Shown here: one piece after another, positions 35,300 through 44,503 of the stretch | Layout: each line of letters opens with the position of its first letter | Numbering within the stretch: position 1 is the first letter of the stretch | Assembly (NCBI RefSeq): GCF_014930365.1 | Contig: NZ_JABXWI010000013.1 | Coordinates: 197,546 to 261,545 of the forward strand | Reading direction: 5' to 3' | Origin: Streptomyces caniscabiei | GTDB taxonomy: Bacteria > Actinomycetota > Actinomycetes > Streptomycetales > Streptomycetaceae | DNA length: 64,000 bases | Notes under the pieces: model-generated | Seen by the model: the letters and a program-made list of their open reading frames with translations, nothing else | What the model was told of the DNA's origin: nothing | Database searches by the model: none | Program-made: the position numbers and the translations under genes

Positions 35300-35596
35300 C
35301 GGGCAGCGGGTGATCTCCTCGAAGCGGACGATCCGGCCCTCCGCCATGCCCCGGAGCATCGGCGCCGGCACCAGGGAGCGGCGCGACGGGCCCTCGGCGA
35401 CGAGCAGCGCGTAGTTCCAGCCGTACTTGATCTGGTCCTCGGTGGCGGCACCGCCCTGCACGGTCAGGGTCGACGTCCCGCTGACGGCGGCGGCGATCAG
35501 CTCCGACAGGAGGGACTTCGCCGTCCCCGCTCCCCGACGAGCATGAGCCCGCGATTGGTCGCCGGCGTCACCAGCGCCCGCTCGACCAGCGAGGGG
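35300..35596 (-). pseudogene. MoxR-family AAA ATPase, 3' fragment (frameshifted, truncated)
   Basis: On the minus strand the sequence reads DPSLVERALVTPATNRGLMLVGE, and then a one-base deletion in the Walker A codons shifts the frame. In the next frame it continues GTAKSLLSELIAAAVSG, QIKYGWNYALLVAEG and GMAEGRIVRFEEITRCP. These are the AAA MoxR ATPase segments that partner WGR-DUF4132 proteins in Streptomyces. Homology stops abruptly at 35300, so Walker B downstream parts, sensors and the lid are lost. The 5' fragment is on the other side of the IS607 element. Between 35125 and 35300 only the hairpin and G-rich filler are seen. Confidence 0.75.
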
Positions 35597-35667
35597 TCTC
35601 CATCTGCTGGTGCTCGAAGTCAGGTGAGTGAGCGTAACCATGTATGAGTGAGTGTCGTTGTCGGAGT

Positions 35668-36243
35668 GTGAACCTGACGGAATGGGCGAAGACGCAGGGC
35701 GTGCATCCGCAGACCGCGTATCGCTGGTTCCATGAGGGAACGCTGCCGGTACCGGCTCAGCGGGTCGGGCCACGCACGATCCTGGTGAACATCGACGCGA
35801 ACGCCAGGCCCGAGGCCATCGGCGGTCTGGGCCTGTATGCCCGCGTCTCCTCGCACGATCAGAAGACCGATCTGGAACGCCAGGTCGCTCGGCTGTCGGC
35901 GTGGGCGGCTAAGGCCGGTCACCGAGTCGTTCGCATTGAGGCGGAGATCGCTTCCGGCATGAACGGCTGCCGGTCCAAGGCCCGGCGTCTGCTGACCGAC
36001 CCGAACGTGACCTGCGTGGTGGTGGAGCACAAGGACCGGCTCGGCCGGATGAACGTCGAGCTTGTCGAGGCCGCCTTGTCCGCGACGGGCCGTCGCCTGC
36101 TGGTGCTGGACGACGGCGAGGTCGAAGACGACCTGGTGCGCGACATGGTGGAGATGCTGACCTCGTTCTGCGCCCGCCTGTACGGGCGCAGGTCGGCGAA
36201 GATGCGCGCCCGCAAGGCACTGGAGGCCGCCGGACATGGCTGA
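35668..36243 (+). CDS. tnpA: IS607-type serine recombinase TnpA
   Basis: The product has an N-terminal MerR-like helix-turn-helix (NLTEWAKTQGVHPQTAYRWF) followed by a serine recombinase catalytic domain: YARVSSHDQ with the nucleophilic Ser, then VVVEHKDRLGR. This is the inverted domain order diagnostic of IS607 TnpA. The GTG at 35668 matches the usual family N terminus (NLTEWA); an ATG at 35644 would add eight residues. Its last 8 bases overlap the tnpB start (ATGGCTGA), so translation is coupled. Confidence 0.88.
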   Translation: MNLTEWAKTQGVHPQTAYRWFHEGTLPVPAQRVGPRTILVNIDANARPEAIGGLGLYARVSSHDQKTDLERQVARLSAWAAKAGHRVVRIEAEIASGMNGCRSKARRLLTDPNVTCVVVEHKDRLGRMNVELVEAALSATGRRLLVLDDGEVEDDLVRDMVEMLTSFCARLYGRRSAKMRARKALEAAGHG

Positions 36244-37864
36244 CCTCCGCCCGGTCGCCGCACCGGTCGTCGCCCACGGCCCGTCCGGTGTGGCGGTACG
36301 TGACCGCCTCAAGCACCTGACTCCCGAAGACGAGAAGGTGTTGCGTCTGGTCGGTGCGCACCTCGGGTCGCTCGCCTCGAAGGACCTCAAGACCCGCTGC
36401 CGTGACGGCTTGGAGCACTCCACGGACACGTGGGCGGCCCGGAAACGGGGGCTGACCGCCGAGTCGTCGTCCAGGTGGGCCGGTGCGATCACAAAGGCCA
36501 CTCACGACCAGTGGGCGCTTGCCCGGCGCGGCCAGGCCGCGCACGTCCAATCCCTCGAAGCAGGTATCACGACGATTCGGCACCGGCTGTCGCTCCCGGT
36601 GGGGGAGAAGGGAAGCAAGCGCGCCCCCGGCGGATACCGCTCCACGCACGAGTGGTTCCACAAGACGCGACGACTGCATGTGCTTGAGGAGCGGCTCGAC
36701 CAGGTTCAGACCGACAGAGAAGCCGGACGTGTACATGTGGTACGCGGCGGTAAACGTCTGCTGGGCACCCGCCACAACCTCGACACGGCGCAGCTCACCG
36801 AGGACGAGTGGCATGAACGCTGGGAAGCCTCACGCTGGTTCCTCCAGGCCGACGGCGAGTCGGGGAAAAGGTTCGGCAACGAGACGATCCGCATCACCCC
36901 CGAGGGCGAAGTATCGATCAAGCTCCCCGCCCCGCTCGCCGACCTGTCCAACGCCAGGCATGGCCGGTACGTACTCACCGCGAAGGTACGGTTCCCTCAC
37001 CGGGCACAGGAGTGGGCCGACCGTGTGGAGGCCAACCGAGCGGTCGCCTACCGCATCCACCATGACGTGCAGCGCGGACGCTGGTACCTGACCGCCTCCT
37101 GGCAACACCCGGTCACCAAGACCATCCCCATGGCCACGGCCCTGGCCCAGGGCGTGGTCGGCGTGGACACCAACGCCGACCACCTCGCCGTATGGCGTCT
37201 CGACACGCACGGCAACCCGATCGGTCGGCCGCGCCGGTTCTTCTACGACCTGTCCGGCACCGCCCAGCACCGCGACGCCCAGGTACGGCACGCCCTCACG
37301 CGGCTTCTGAACTGGACTAAAGCCTGTGGCGTCAAGGCCATTGCGGTCGAAGACCTCGACTTCCAGGACGAGAAAACCAGAGAGAAGTACGGGCACAAGC
37401 GCCGCTTCCGGCAGCTCATCTCCGGCATGCCGACCGGCAGGCTCCGCGCCCGGCTGACCTCCATGGCCGACACCACCGGTATCGCGGTCATCGCCGTGGA
37501 CCCGGCCTACACCAGCAAGTGGGGCGCCCAGCACTGGCAAAAGCCGATGGCCGGCCCCACCCGTAAGACCACCCGGCACGATGCGGCGAGCATCGCGATC
37601 GGACGACGCGCCCAGGGACACCCGATCCGGCGACGGACGACACCGCCCCGTGCACACCAGAGCGATGTGCACGGGCATCGGACCGTCCAGGCCGACCGGC
37701 GTGCCCCTGGGCGTGAGGGACCCCGCCCCCGCATTCCCGGACCACGGACACGATCCGTGCCGCCGGGTGCGATGAGTACGCGGGCGACCAGGACATCCAA
37801 AACCGTTCGGGGTGTCCGCAGTGACCAGGTATCGGTCCAAGACTCACTCCTGCTCACTGAATAG
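36236..37864 (+). CDS. tnpB: TnpB-family RuvC nuclease without zinc ribbon
   Basis: The 542-residue protein is the presumed RNA-guided nuclease of the element. RuvC motifs are Asp311 in GVVGVDTNADHLAVW, Glu372 in KAIAVEDLDF and Asp449 in TRHDAASIAIGRRA. The CxxC...CxxC zinc ribbon that normally lies between the last two motifs is absent; that stretch is AVDPAYTSKWGAQHWQKPMAG. About 80 Arg/Pro-rich residues follow the last motif and run to within 5 bp of the right end of the element. That is where the omega-RNA scaffold of TnpB systems lies, so these codons probably double as RNA. An N-terminal helical wedge-like region fills residues 1-300. Confidence 0.85.
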   Translation: MADLRPVAAPVVAHGPSGVAVRDRLKHLTPEDEKVLRLVGAHLGSLASKDLKTRCRDGLEHSTDTWAARKRGLTAESSSRWAGAITKATHDQWALARRGQAAHVQSLEAGITTIRHRLSLPVGEKGSKRAPGGYRSTHEWFHKTRRLHVLEERLDQVQTDREAGRVHVVRGGKRLLGTRHNLDTAQLTEDEWHERWEASRWFLQADGESGKRFGNETIRITPEGEVSIKLPAPLADLSNARHGRYVLTAKVRFPHRAQEWADRVEANRAVAYRIHHDVQRGRWYLTASWQHPVTKTIPMATALAQGVVGVDTNADHLAVWRLDTHGNPIGRPRRFFYDLSGTAQHRDAQVRHALTRLLNWTKACGVKAIAVEDLDFQDEKTREKYGHKRRFRQLISGMPTGRLRARLTSMADTTGIAVIAVDPAYTSKWGAQHWQKPMAGPTRKTTRHDAASIAIGRRAQGHPIRRRTTPPRAHQSDVHGHRTVQADRRAPGREGPRPRIPGPRTRSVPPGAMSTRATRTSKTVRGVRSDQVSVQDSLLLTE

Positions 37865-37869
37865 GAACG

Positions 37870-38067
37870 GTTCCCCACGAACTTCCGGCTGATGCCCGCG
37901 TCCTCGTCACCGACCACGAAACGGCGAGCGGCCCTGAGGCTCAGCTCCCAGCCGGGCGGCCGAGGCCCGCTGTCGTCGGCCCGCAGCACCGCCAGGTCGT
38001 CGGCGTACCGCACCTCGGCGGGCGGCCGCTGCAACGCCTCCGCCGTCCCGGCCCCCGTCGTCGTCAC
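37870..38067 (-). pseudogene. MoxR-family AAA ATPase, 5' fragment
   Basis: The GTG at 38067 overlaps the stop of the WGR-DUF4132 gene (GTGA). It opens a 66-codon segment rich in ALQRPPAEVRYADDLAVL and GWELSLRAARRFVVGDEDAG, ending RKFVGN at the IS607 insertion point. This is the N terminus usual for the MoxR ATPase that follows DUF4132 genes. The continuation is at 35300-35596. Confidence 0.75.
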
Positions 38068-41000
38068 GGCGCCGTCAACTCCGTCAGGTCGGCCAGCAGT
38101 TCGGAGACGGCCACCGGGTCGATCTCCCCGAAGCGGGTGGTGTGGGTGTCGTGCGGCCAGTAGTCGGTGGGGCGGGTGCCGAGCCACAGGTGCTCCACCT
38201 TCTGCTGCTCGGCCGGATCGAAGTACCCGACGGCGATACCGTCGTCAGGGGTCAGCACCGCGTACCGGTTCGGGGCGAGCCGCTTCGAGATCCAGCGCTC
38301 GACCCCGTTGTCCAACGGCTGGCCGCGCCGCCAGCCGCGCCGCTCCAGCCCGACGAGCCGCCCGGTCGTCACCGTCAGCCCCTCGAAACGCTCCAGGCGC
38401 CAGTGGTCGGCCTCCTCCGGGGTCAGCTCGAACACCTGCCGCCCCAGCTGCGGGAACGGCTGGAGGATCTCGTGGTCCGCGAACAGCTCCGCCCAGGCGT
38501 CCAGTTCGTCCGGCAGCCGCAACGGGTGCGCGAGCCGCACGGCCGCCGTGTCGGGCAGGTCGAACGTGCTGTCCTCGACGTCGGCGAACGTACGGTCCTC
38601 CGCCACCCGGAACGAGGTCGTCGTACCGTCCGTGTCGCTCAGCCAGACCAGCCGCCGGACGAGGTGCCACAGCAGCGGATGCCCCACGAACAGCTCGCGG
38701 AACTCCGCCGCCGACCACGAACGGCCCTCCACCATGGCCGACTCCAGCCGCCGCACCTGGTCGGCGGCGACGGTCCGTACGTCCTTCTTCAGCGCCATGA
38801 ACCGCTTGCGCTCGGCGGGGGCCAGCTCCGCGTCGTCCCGCGCGCCCGGCGGGGGCAGGTCCTTGCGGCGTCTGCCGTCCGGGTCCCGCACGAAGGGGCG
38901 CAGCTGTTCGTCGAAGCCGACCGTGAACGAACGGCTGCCGTAGTCGATGACCGTGGTGCCCCGCGGGTCCAGGCCGAAGTCGGGCACCAGCCGGTCGGCG
39001 AGCTGCTCACCGGTCAGCCCGAGGCCCTCCGCCAGCTCGGCGATCTTCTCCTGCGCGCGGGCCTTGAGACCCTTGAACTTCACCCGCTGGGCCACGCCGT
39101 GCAGATGCATCAGCGCCACCTCGGTGCCGATCGAGGCCAGCACGCCCAGGCCGTCCACCGCCCGCTGGTGCGCACCCTCACCGGGCCAGACCCTGATCAA
39201 CGGGGTGAGCCGGCGGACCGTCCCGTCGTCGCCGAGCAGCCCCAGCGCGGTCAGCGCCCAGCTCTCCTGGCTCGGCGTCCCGGCGAGCCGCCACTGCTCG
39301 AACAGGGCCCAGACGAACTCGGCGAGCGACTGCGGCTCGCACCACTCCCGGACCACGGCCAGCCCCGGGTACGCCTCGTCCGGACGGGACATCGCGAGCA
39401 TCGTCACCACATGACGGGTGGCCTCGGCGGGCAGCGCGCCCCCGGAGCGGAGCAGGATCTGCGGCAGCAGCAGCGGCTCCGCCCACTCGACGGGCTCGGG
39501 CAGCTTCTTCGGCAGCGCCGTCTCCAGCGGATCGGCGGACAGCAGTTCCCCGATCGCGGCCTCGGCCTCGGCGCCGTACCGTTCGGCGGCGGAGCGCACG
39601 ACCTGCTCCCCGTGCAGGGCCACGATGGTGTGCAGCGCCTGCTCGGCGTACCGGCGGGCCGTGCCCGGCCTGCCCACGGCGTCCGGCACCAGCAGCGGCG
39701 CGGCGGCCGCTCCGTGCCGCCGGAACCAGGAACGGGTCGTCCCCCGTGCCGACTTCAGCCGCACCGCCCACTCCGCGACCAGCCGGGCAGCCTGCACGCT
39801 CACGAACGGCGAGAGCAGCGGCGCGAGCGCGGCGGGCCACTGCCGCGCGGTGCGCAGCACCACGCCCAGCGCGTCCGTGCCGAACCGGGCGACGACCGGC
39901 TTCAGTGTGGCGTCGCTGTCCATGCCCGTCGGGTTCCACTCGTCCAGCAGCGGCCGGACCAGCTCCTCGGGCTTGTCGAGGAAGATCCCCAACGTGCCGA
40001 CCTTGTTCGCCCGGACCGCGCCCAGCAGCGCCTCCGGATCGTCCGGCCACTCCGAACGCCGGGCCCAGTCGCGCTCCCAGGACGACGCGTCCGCCCACTC
40101 CTGCCGCTCTCCCGGCAGCCAGTCGATCCCCGGGTCGTCCTCGGCGACCAGCCCGCTGACCCCGCGGACCTCGACGACCGTACGCGGCCGGGCCCACGGA
40201 GGGCTCGTGAACAGGTCGGGCAGGGACGCGGCCGGGGCGTCCGGCACCCGGTCCGGTGTGCTCAGCAGCGGTTCGACGGCGCCCGCCGCCCGCGGCGAGA
40301 CGGAGGCGAGCGCCTTCTCGGCCAGGTCCGGGTGGGCCGACACATGCACCAGCAGGGCGTACCGCAGGGCGTCGGCGTTCGGTCCGCCCGCCGCGACGGC
40401 CTCGGCGAGCATGCGCAGGGCCCGCCGCGGACACCTGCGGGCCGCCTTCGCCACGAAGGGCTGCGTCCGCTTGTCGTCGAGCTGCTCCAGCAGCAGGCCG
40501 AACGCCTCGTCGGACGGCAGCTCGACCAGGACCGAGTTGACCTTCTTGACGGTGTCCGAGGTGACGTACGACCTTCGCAAGTGCTCCGCCACCACGGGCA
40601 CCACCGCCGTGCCGATGCCCTCGGCGACGGTGGCCACCGTCGACATCGACCAGCCCGGATCGGTCAGCGCGGGCGCCCCGCCCAACTTCCGGGCCTGCTC
40701 GGGGTTGTCGAAGGAGCAGTACAGCATCGAGCGCAGGACGTGGTCGCGTGGACGGTCGGCCTCGGGGCCGCCCGCGCACTCGTCGAGCCAGGCCGTCTCG
40801 GTGGGGACGAGGTACGACACGACCACGCGTCGGCGGGCGCTGCTCCGCACGCCGGCGAGGGCCGCGACCACGGCACGGTAGGTGTCCTCGTCGGTGGCCG
40901 CGAGCCGCTCTCGCAGCCGGTCGGCGACACCACGCACCCGCCAGGCGTGCCCCGCGTAGGCGCCGTCCGGGGTGCGCTCCACGTACGGATCGAAGCGGCG

Positions 41001-41672
41001 GGGCCCGTGCTGGGTGAAGTGCGCCTCGATGTCGAAGAGTTCCACGGTGGCGAGGGCGGCGAACACCGCTCCGTGGGCCTCGACCCAGGCGTCGGCGCAG
41101 GACGTGCCCGACCAGGCCGTGTCGGAGGTGACGGCCAGCACGGCCGCGCCCAACGGGTCGGCCGCACCGGCGAGTCGCGCCTCGGCGGCCCGCACCAGGT
41201 CCGGGTCGCTCCGGGGGCTGTCGAGGTACTGCCGCACCCAGGTGTCGGCATCGCGCAGCTGCCGCTCGGCCTGCTCGGCGGCTCCCTTGCGCGGGGGCGT
41301 CGGCCGACGCGGGACACCCCCGCGCCGCGGATGCACATGGCGGTGCCAGGCCGCGGGCAGCACGAAGGTGTCCTCGTCGAGCACCGGGGCCTCCGACACA
41401 GGGGTGTCGCCCTCCTCGTCGGCGATCGCGGTCACGGCCTCGGCCGCAGTCTCGGCGACGACCGCGGTCCCGGCCTCCCGGTACCCCTTGCGCTCCTTGG
41501 CGGCGGCGGTCTTCCGCACGTACTCCGCGGCCTCCTCCGCCGAGGCGCACTCCTTGACCTGGGTCCGTCCCTCCGTGCCGATACGCCCGTACCGGACGGT
41601 CACCGTGGCGCCGTCCGTCTCGGCCTCCCAGAACTTCGAGGAGCTCCCCTCGGCACACTCCCAGCGGCGCAC
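38064..41672 (-). CDS. WGR and DUF4132 domain protein
   Basis: The 1202-residue protein opens with a WGR domain (RRWECAEGSSSKFWEAE...VRYGRIGTEGRTQVKEC, residues 1-45 and on). A long helical, HEAT-like middle follows. The C-terminal DUF4132 region has LDPRGTTVIDYGSRSFTVGFD (about 950), SAEFRELFVGHPLLWHLVRRLVWL and HPLRLPDELDAWAELFADHEILQPFPQLGR. Such proteins usually sit with MoxR ATPase, VWA and SWIM genes in Streptomyces; biochemical role is unknown. GTG at 41672 has AAGGGG upstream. Here the coupled MoxR gene is destroyed and VWA/SWIM partners are missing, so the system is probably non-functional or uses paralogues. Confidence 0.85.
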   Translation of the reverse strand: MRRWECAEGSSSKFWEAETDGATVTVRYGRIGTEGRTQVKECASAEEAAEYVRKTAAAKERKGYREAGTAVVAETAAEAVTAIADEEGDTPVSEAPVLDEDTFVLPAAWHRHVHPRRGGVPRRPTPPRKGAAEQAERQLRDADTWVRQYLDSPRSDPDLVRAAEARLAGAADPLGAAVLAVTSDTAWSGTSCADAWVEAHGAVFAALATVELFDIEAHFTQHGPRRFDPYVERTPDGAYAGHAWRVRGVADRLRERLAATDEDTYRAVVAALAGVRSSARRRVVVSYLVPTETAWLDECAGGPEADRPRDHVLRSMLYCSFDNPEQARKLGGAPALTDPGWSMSTVATVAEGIGTAVVPVVAEHLRRSYVTSDTVKKVNSVLVELPSDEAFGLLLEQLDDKRTQPFVAKAARRCPRRALRMLAEAVAAGGPNADALRYALLVHVSAHPDLAEKALASVSPRAAGAVEPLLSTPDRVPDAPAASLPDLFTSPPWARPRTVVEVRGVSGLVAEDDPGIDWLPGERQEWADASSWERDWARRSEWPDDPEALLGAVRANKVGTLGIFLDKPEELVRPLLDEWNPTGMDSDATLKPVVARFGTDALGVVLRTARQWPAALAPLLSPFVSVQAARLVAEWAVRLKSARGTTRSWFRRHGAAAAPLLVPDAVGRPGTARRYAEQALHTIVALHGEQVVRSAAERYGAEAEAAIGELLSADPLETALPKKLPEPVEWAEPLLLPQILLRSGGALPAEATRHVVTMLAMSRPDEAYPGLAVVREWCEPQSLAEFVWALFEQWRLAGTPSQESWALTALGLLGDDGTVRRLTPLIRVWPGEGAHQRAVDGLGVLASIGTEVALMHLHGVAQRVKFKGLKARAQEKIAELAEGLGLTGEQLADRLVPDFGLDPRGTTVIDYGSRSFTVGFDEQLRPFVRDPDGRRRKDLPPPGARDDAELAPAERKRFMALKKDVRTVAADQVRRLESAMVEGRSWSAAEFRELFVGHPLLWHLVRRLVWLSDTDGTTTSFRVAEDRTFADVEDSTFDLPDTAAVRLAHPLRLPDELDAWAELFADHEILQPFPQLGRQVFELTPEEADHWRLERFEGLTVTTGRLVGLERRGWRRGQPLDNGVERWISKRLAPNRYAVLTPDDGIAVGYFDPAEQQKVEHLWLGTRPTDYWPHDTHTTRFGEIDPVAVSELLADLTELTAP

Positions 41673-41831
41673 GCCCCCACCCCTTCCGACCGTGCCGGTT
41701 CCCCGGCCCACCCCACGCGGATCAAGCCGCTGACCGGCGGACACCCGCCACATCCAGCGACGACGACCACAGTAGGCGGAGCCACTGACAACGCCGTCGG
41801 AGAGCGCCGGCGAAGGCCGGCGGCAGCGGAG

Positions 41832-43022
41832 TCACCGAACGGTTCGGTGCCCTCGGCGCCGGCCGGCCGCCTCCAGTTCACGGCGCAGCCGCTCCGGGTC
41901 CCACGCCTCGCCGACGGCCTGCCGGAGCAGATCGGCCTGGGAGGGCGGGGCGAGCCCGTCGACGGGCGGGTCGCGGTCCAGGTCGGTGGGGAAGGGGTAG
42001 CCCTCGGCGGTGGCGGCGACGACTCGGCGCAGCCATGCGTCCGTGGCGCCCTCGGACCTGCGCCGCAGCAGAACGGGGAACACGGCGTTCACCATCGCCT
42101 CGCGGTCCACGGTCTCCATGGCCCGGCCGAACGCGGAGGAGATCTGGAGCAGGTTCGCCATGCGCCGGATGTCCGACGAGCGGTTGTGTCCGGCGGCGTG
42201 GAAGAGGGCGGGGTTGAAGAAGGCCGCGTCGCCCTTGTCGAGGGGGAGTTGGACGTGGTGCGCGTCGAAGTACGCGATGAACTCCGGCAGTCGCCACGCG
42301 AGGTAGCCGGGCTCGTACTTCTGCGAGTGCGGCAGATAGAGGGTGGGGCCCGACTCGACGGGCATGTCGCAGTGGGCGACCGCGCCCTGGAGGGTGAGGA
42401 CGGGGGAGAGCCGGTGGACGTGCGCCGGGTAGGCGGCGGCCTGCGGCTGGGAGAGGAAGCCGAGGTGGTAGTCGCGGTGCGGGCTCTGGGCGGCGCCGCC
42501 GGGGTTGACCACGTTGACCTGTGAAGTGACCTGGTAGGCGGGGCCGAGCCAGGCCTCGGCGACCAGGGCCAGCATGTCGTTGGCGTAGTAGTCGGCGAAG
42601 ACGTCCGGCGCCCGTACGGCCATCTTGTCCAGGGCGCTCCAGACCCGGTCGTTGGCACCGGGCTTGGCGAAGTGGTCGCCCCGGGCCGTACCCGAGGCGC
42701 GTTCCTCCTCGATCAGCTCGCGGAAGGTGGCGGACGCCCGGTCGACGACGGCCGGGTCGGTGAACGCGCCCTTGAACACGACGATTCCGGGGCCGTCCAG
42801 GAGCGTGCGCACCAACTCCGCCTGGACCTCCCGGCGGCCCTGGGGTGTGGCCGTCAGGGCGCGGAGCCGGTCGCTGTCGTAGAGCGGCACGTTGCGCTCG
42901 ACCCGCTCGGCCGAGGGGTGGTCGGCGGGGTCGGTGTCCTGCTCGACGAGCGCCCGGAACGTGTCGAGATCACAGTCCGCCTCGGTCAGCCAGGTCCGTG
43001 ACACCGCGGAGAGGGGGGACAT
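41832..43022 (-). CDS. Phytanoyl-CoA dioxygenase-family Fe(II)/2-oxoglutarate enzyme
   Basis: The 396-residue protein has the PhyH facial triad HxD in AQSPHRDYHLG, with the distal His probably in FFNPALFHAAGHNRSSDIRRMANLLQ, where the Arg would bind 2-oxoglutarate. Substrate is unknown; related enzymes hydroxylate small secondary metabolites or amino acids. AAAGGAG lies seven bases before the ATG. It stands alone between the DUF4132 gene and the DUF6629 fragments. Confidence 0.85.
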   Translation of the reverse strand: MSPLSAVSRTWLTEADCDLDTFRALVEQDTDPADHPSAERVERNVPLYDSDRLRALTATPQGRREVQAELVRTLLDGPGIVVFKGAFTDPAVVDRASATFRELIEEERASGTARGDHFAKPGANDRVWSALDKMAVRAPDVFADYYANDMLALVAEAWLGPAYQVTSQVNVVNPGGAAQSPHRDYHLGFLSQPQAAAYPAHVHRLSPVLTLQGAVAHCDMPVESGPTLYLPHSQKYEPGYLAWRLPEFIAYFDAHHVQLPLDKGDAAFFNPALFHAAGHNRSSDIRRMANLLQISSAFGRAMETVDREAMVNAVFPVLLRRRSEGATDAWLRRVVAATAEGYPFPTDLDRDPPVDGLAPPSQADLLRQAVGEAWDPERLRRELEAAGRRRGHRTVR

Positions 43023-43264
43023 CGCGGCTCCTTTCGCAGCCCTTGTGTTCCCGCCAGTCTGCGGACCACGGATCCCTCATTCAATGCGCGAAAACCCCTC
43101 AAAAACCCATCACGGTCGGTGGGGAGCGCCGGGCGCGAGCCAGTTCCGAGAGGCCGACCCGGGGCCGAGGACCCGGCCCGGGTGGCGTCGTGTCGTTCTC
43201 GGGTGGTCGTCGTGGGCGTCATAGCGTGGGCCGCGCTGGTGACGGGCGACCCCGGGGTGGCGGG

Positions 43265-43372
43265 ACGTGCTGGAGTGCGACGGCCGATCTCGTGGCGGGT
43301 GCCGGTGCCGCCGCGGTCGGGGTGGCCGGTGTGGTGCTGGCGCGGGACCGACGGGACCTGCGCTTACTGGCA
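43265..43372 (+). pseudogene. DUF6629-type membrane protein, N-terminal fragment
   Basis: The frame reads CWSATADLVAGAGAAAVGVAGVVLARDRRDLRLL, the N terminus typical of the Streptomyces family whose proteins begin MCWSATAD. The first codon is ACG where ATG is expected. Homology stops at 43372, and the rest of the protein resumes at about 45628. The 43023-43264 spacer holds no recognisable gene. Confidence 0.7.
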
Positions 43373-43627
43373 ACTGCGGCTATCCGGACTTGCGGAATTG
43401 CCTGGATTCGGAATGTCCCTCTGCATGGTGAGGCCAGCTCACTTCGGTCCCACGATGTTGTCTCCTGCGGTCCGCTGCGGACGAGTGCGCTGTCTCGGAG
43501 GCATGGCGCCGAAGCACAGCCCGTGCGGCCGACCGGCGGATGGCGTGTGGACTCGATGCCGGAGGAGCGTGGTTCCGCCACCGCACCGGACACCGTCCTC
43601 TCGGTGTGCGAGGTGCCCGACGCCGGC

Positions 43628-44503
43628 TCAGGTCTCGGCGGGCAGATGGATCGAGGCCAGTTTGGCCGGGTCGACGACGATGTGGATGCCGGTGATCCGG
43701 CCTTCGGTGACGGTGAAGGCGATGAGGGAGAGAGGTGTTCCGTCGGGGCGCCAGGACATGTGGCCGGGGTTGCCGTTGACCAGCACGGGCCGTTGGCGGG
43801 CGACCTCGCCGGAGAACATGCGGGCCCCGGAGGCGACCTTGGTGGCGCCGAGGGTGACGACCACACCGTCGGAAGTGTCGACGGTCAGCTCCACGTTCGG
43901 GTCGAGGACACGCAACAGTGCTTCGAAGTCGCCGCTGCGGGCGGCGGCGCCGAATGCCTGGACGACCTCTCGGTGCTCGCGGCCGGAGCCCGCCGGTCGG
44001 TCCGTGGCGTGGACCCTGCGGCGGGCGCGGCTGGCGACCATCTTGGTGGCGGCGGTGGACTTGCCCAGGATCCGGGCGATTTCGTGGAACGGGACTGCGA
44101 ACATGTCGTGCAGGACGAACGCCAGGCGCTCGCTCGGGGTGAGCGAGTCGAGCACGACGAGCAGGGCGAGGCCGACCGAATCTGCCAGCGCCGCCTGCTC
44201 GTCCGGCGCGGGGTCATCGTCGGGTATCACCACGAGGTTCGCGAACTCCTGCTCGTAGGCGATTTCGGGGTGGGCTCGGCGGGATCTCAGGAGGTCCAGG
44301 CTGATTCGGCCGACCACCGTGGTCAGCCAGCCCGCCAGGTTGCCGATGGTCGCCGCGTCCTGACGGACGAGGCGCATCCAGGCTTCCTGGACCACGTCCT
44401 CGGCGTCGGCGTGCGAGCCCAGCACGCGGTACGCGACGGCGCGCAGCCGATCGCGCTGGGCTTCGAACGCCTCGGTCACAAGGCCGGACGGGTGGGCGGT
44501 CAC
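43628..44503 (-). CDS. ECF41-family sigma factor with SnoaL-like C-terminal domain
   Basis: The 291-residue protein has sigma region 2 (FEAQRDRLRAVAYRVLGSHADAEDVVQEAWMRL, about 13-45), region 4 (LTPSERLAFVLHDMFAVPFHEIARILGKSTAATKMVASRARRRV) and a C-terminal NTF2/SnoaL-like domain (about 175-290). This C-terminal extension defines ECF41 and acts as a built-in regulator instead of an anti-sigma factor. The VDPAKL near the end resembles the conserved NPDKL motif. The GTG start overlaps the VOC stop (GTGA), so translation is coupled. An ECF41-type promoter lies upstream of the pair. Confidence 0.88.
   Translation of the reverse strand: MTAHPSGLVTEAFEAQRDRLRAVAYRVLGSHADAEDVVQEAWMRLVRQDAATIGNLAGWLTTVVGRISLDLLRSRRAHPEIAYEQEFANLVVIPDDDPAPDEQAALADSVGLALLVVLDSLTPSERLAFVLHDMFAVPFHEIARILGKSTAATKMVASRARRRVHATDRPAGSGREHREVVQAFGAAARSGDFEALLRVLDPNVELTVDTSDGVVVTLGATKVASGARMFSGEVARQRPVLVNGNPGHMSWRPDGTPLSLIAFTVTEGRITGIHIVVDPAKLASIHLPAET

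Larger units (their letters stand above)
35597..37869 (+). mobile_element. IS607-family insertion sequence (TnpA serine recombinase + TnpB)
   Basis: Rejoining the flanks (GAGGGG | GTTCCCC) restores a continuous MoxR reading frame (RKFVGN/PSLVERAL), which fixes the ends to within a base or two. The target is a G-run, consistent with the GG-dinucleotide preference of IS607 elements, and no long target duplication or terminal inverted repeat is visible. Subterminal GTGAGTGAGC-type motifs occur at both ends (about 35624 and, inverted, about 37840-37860). Both genes are intact, so the element may be active. Confidence 0.82.

Noticed and set aside
38142..42524. 1460-codon plus-strand frame
   Set aside because: Runs antisense through both the DUF4132 and dioxygenase genes; composition is that of a GC-skew shadow.
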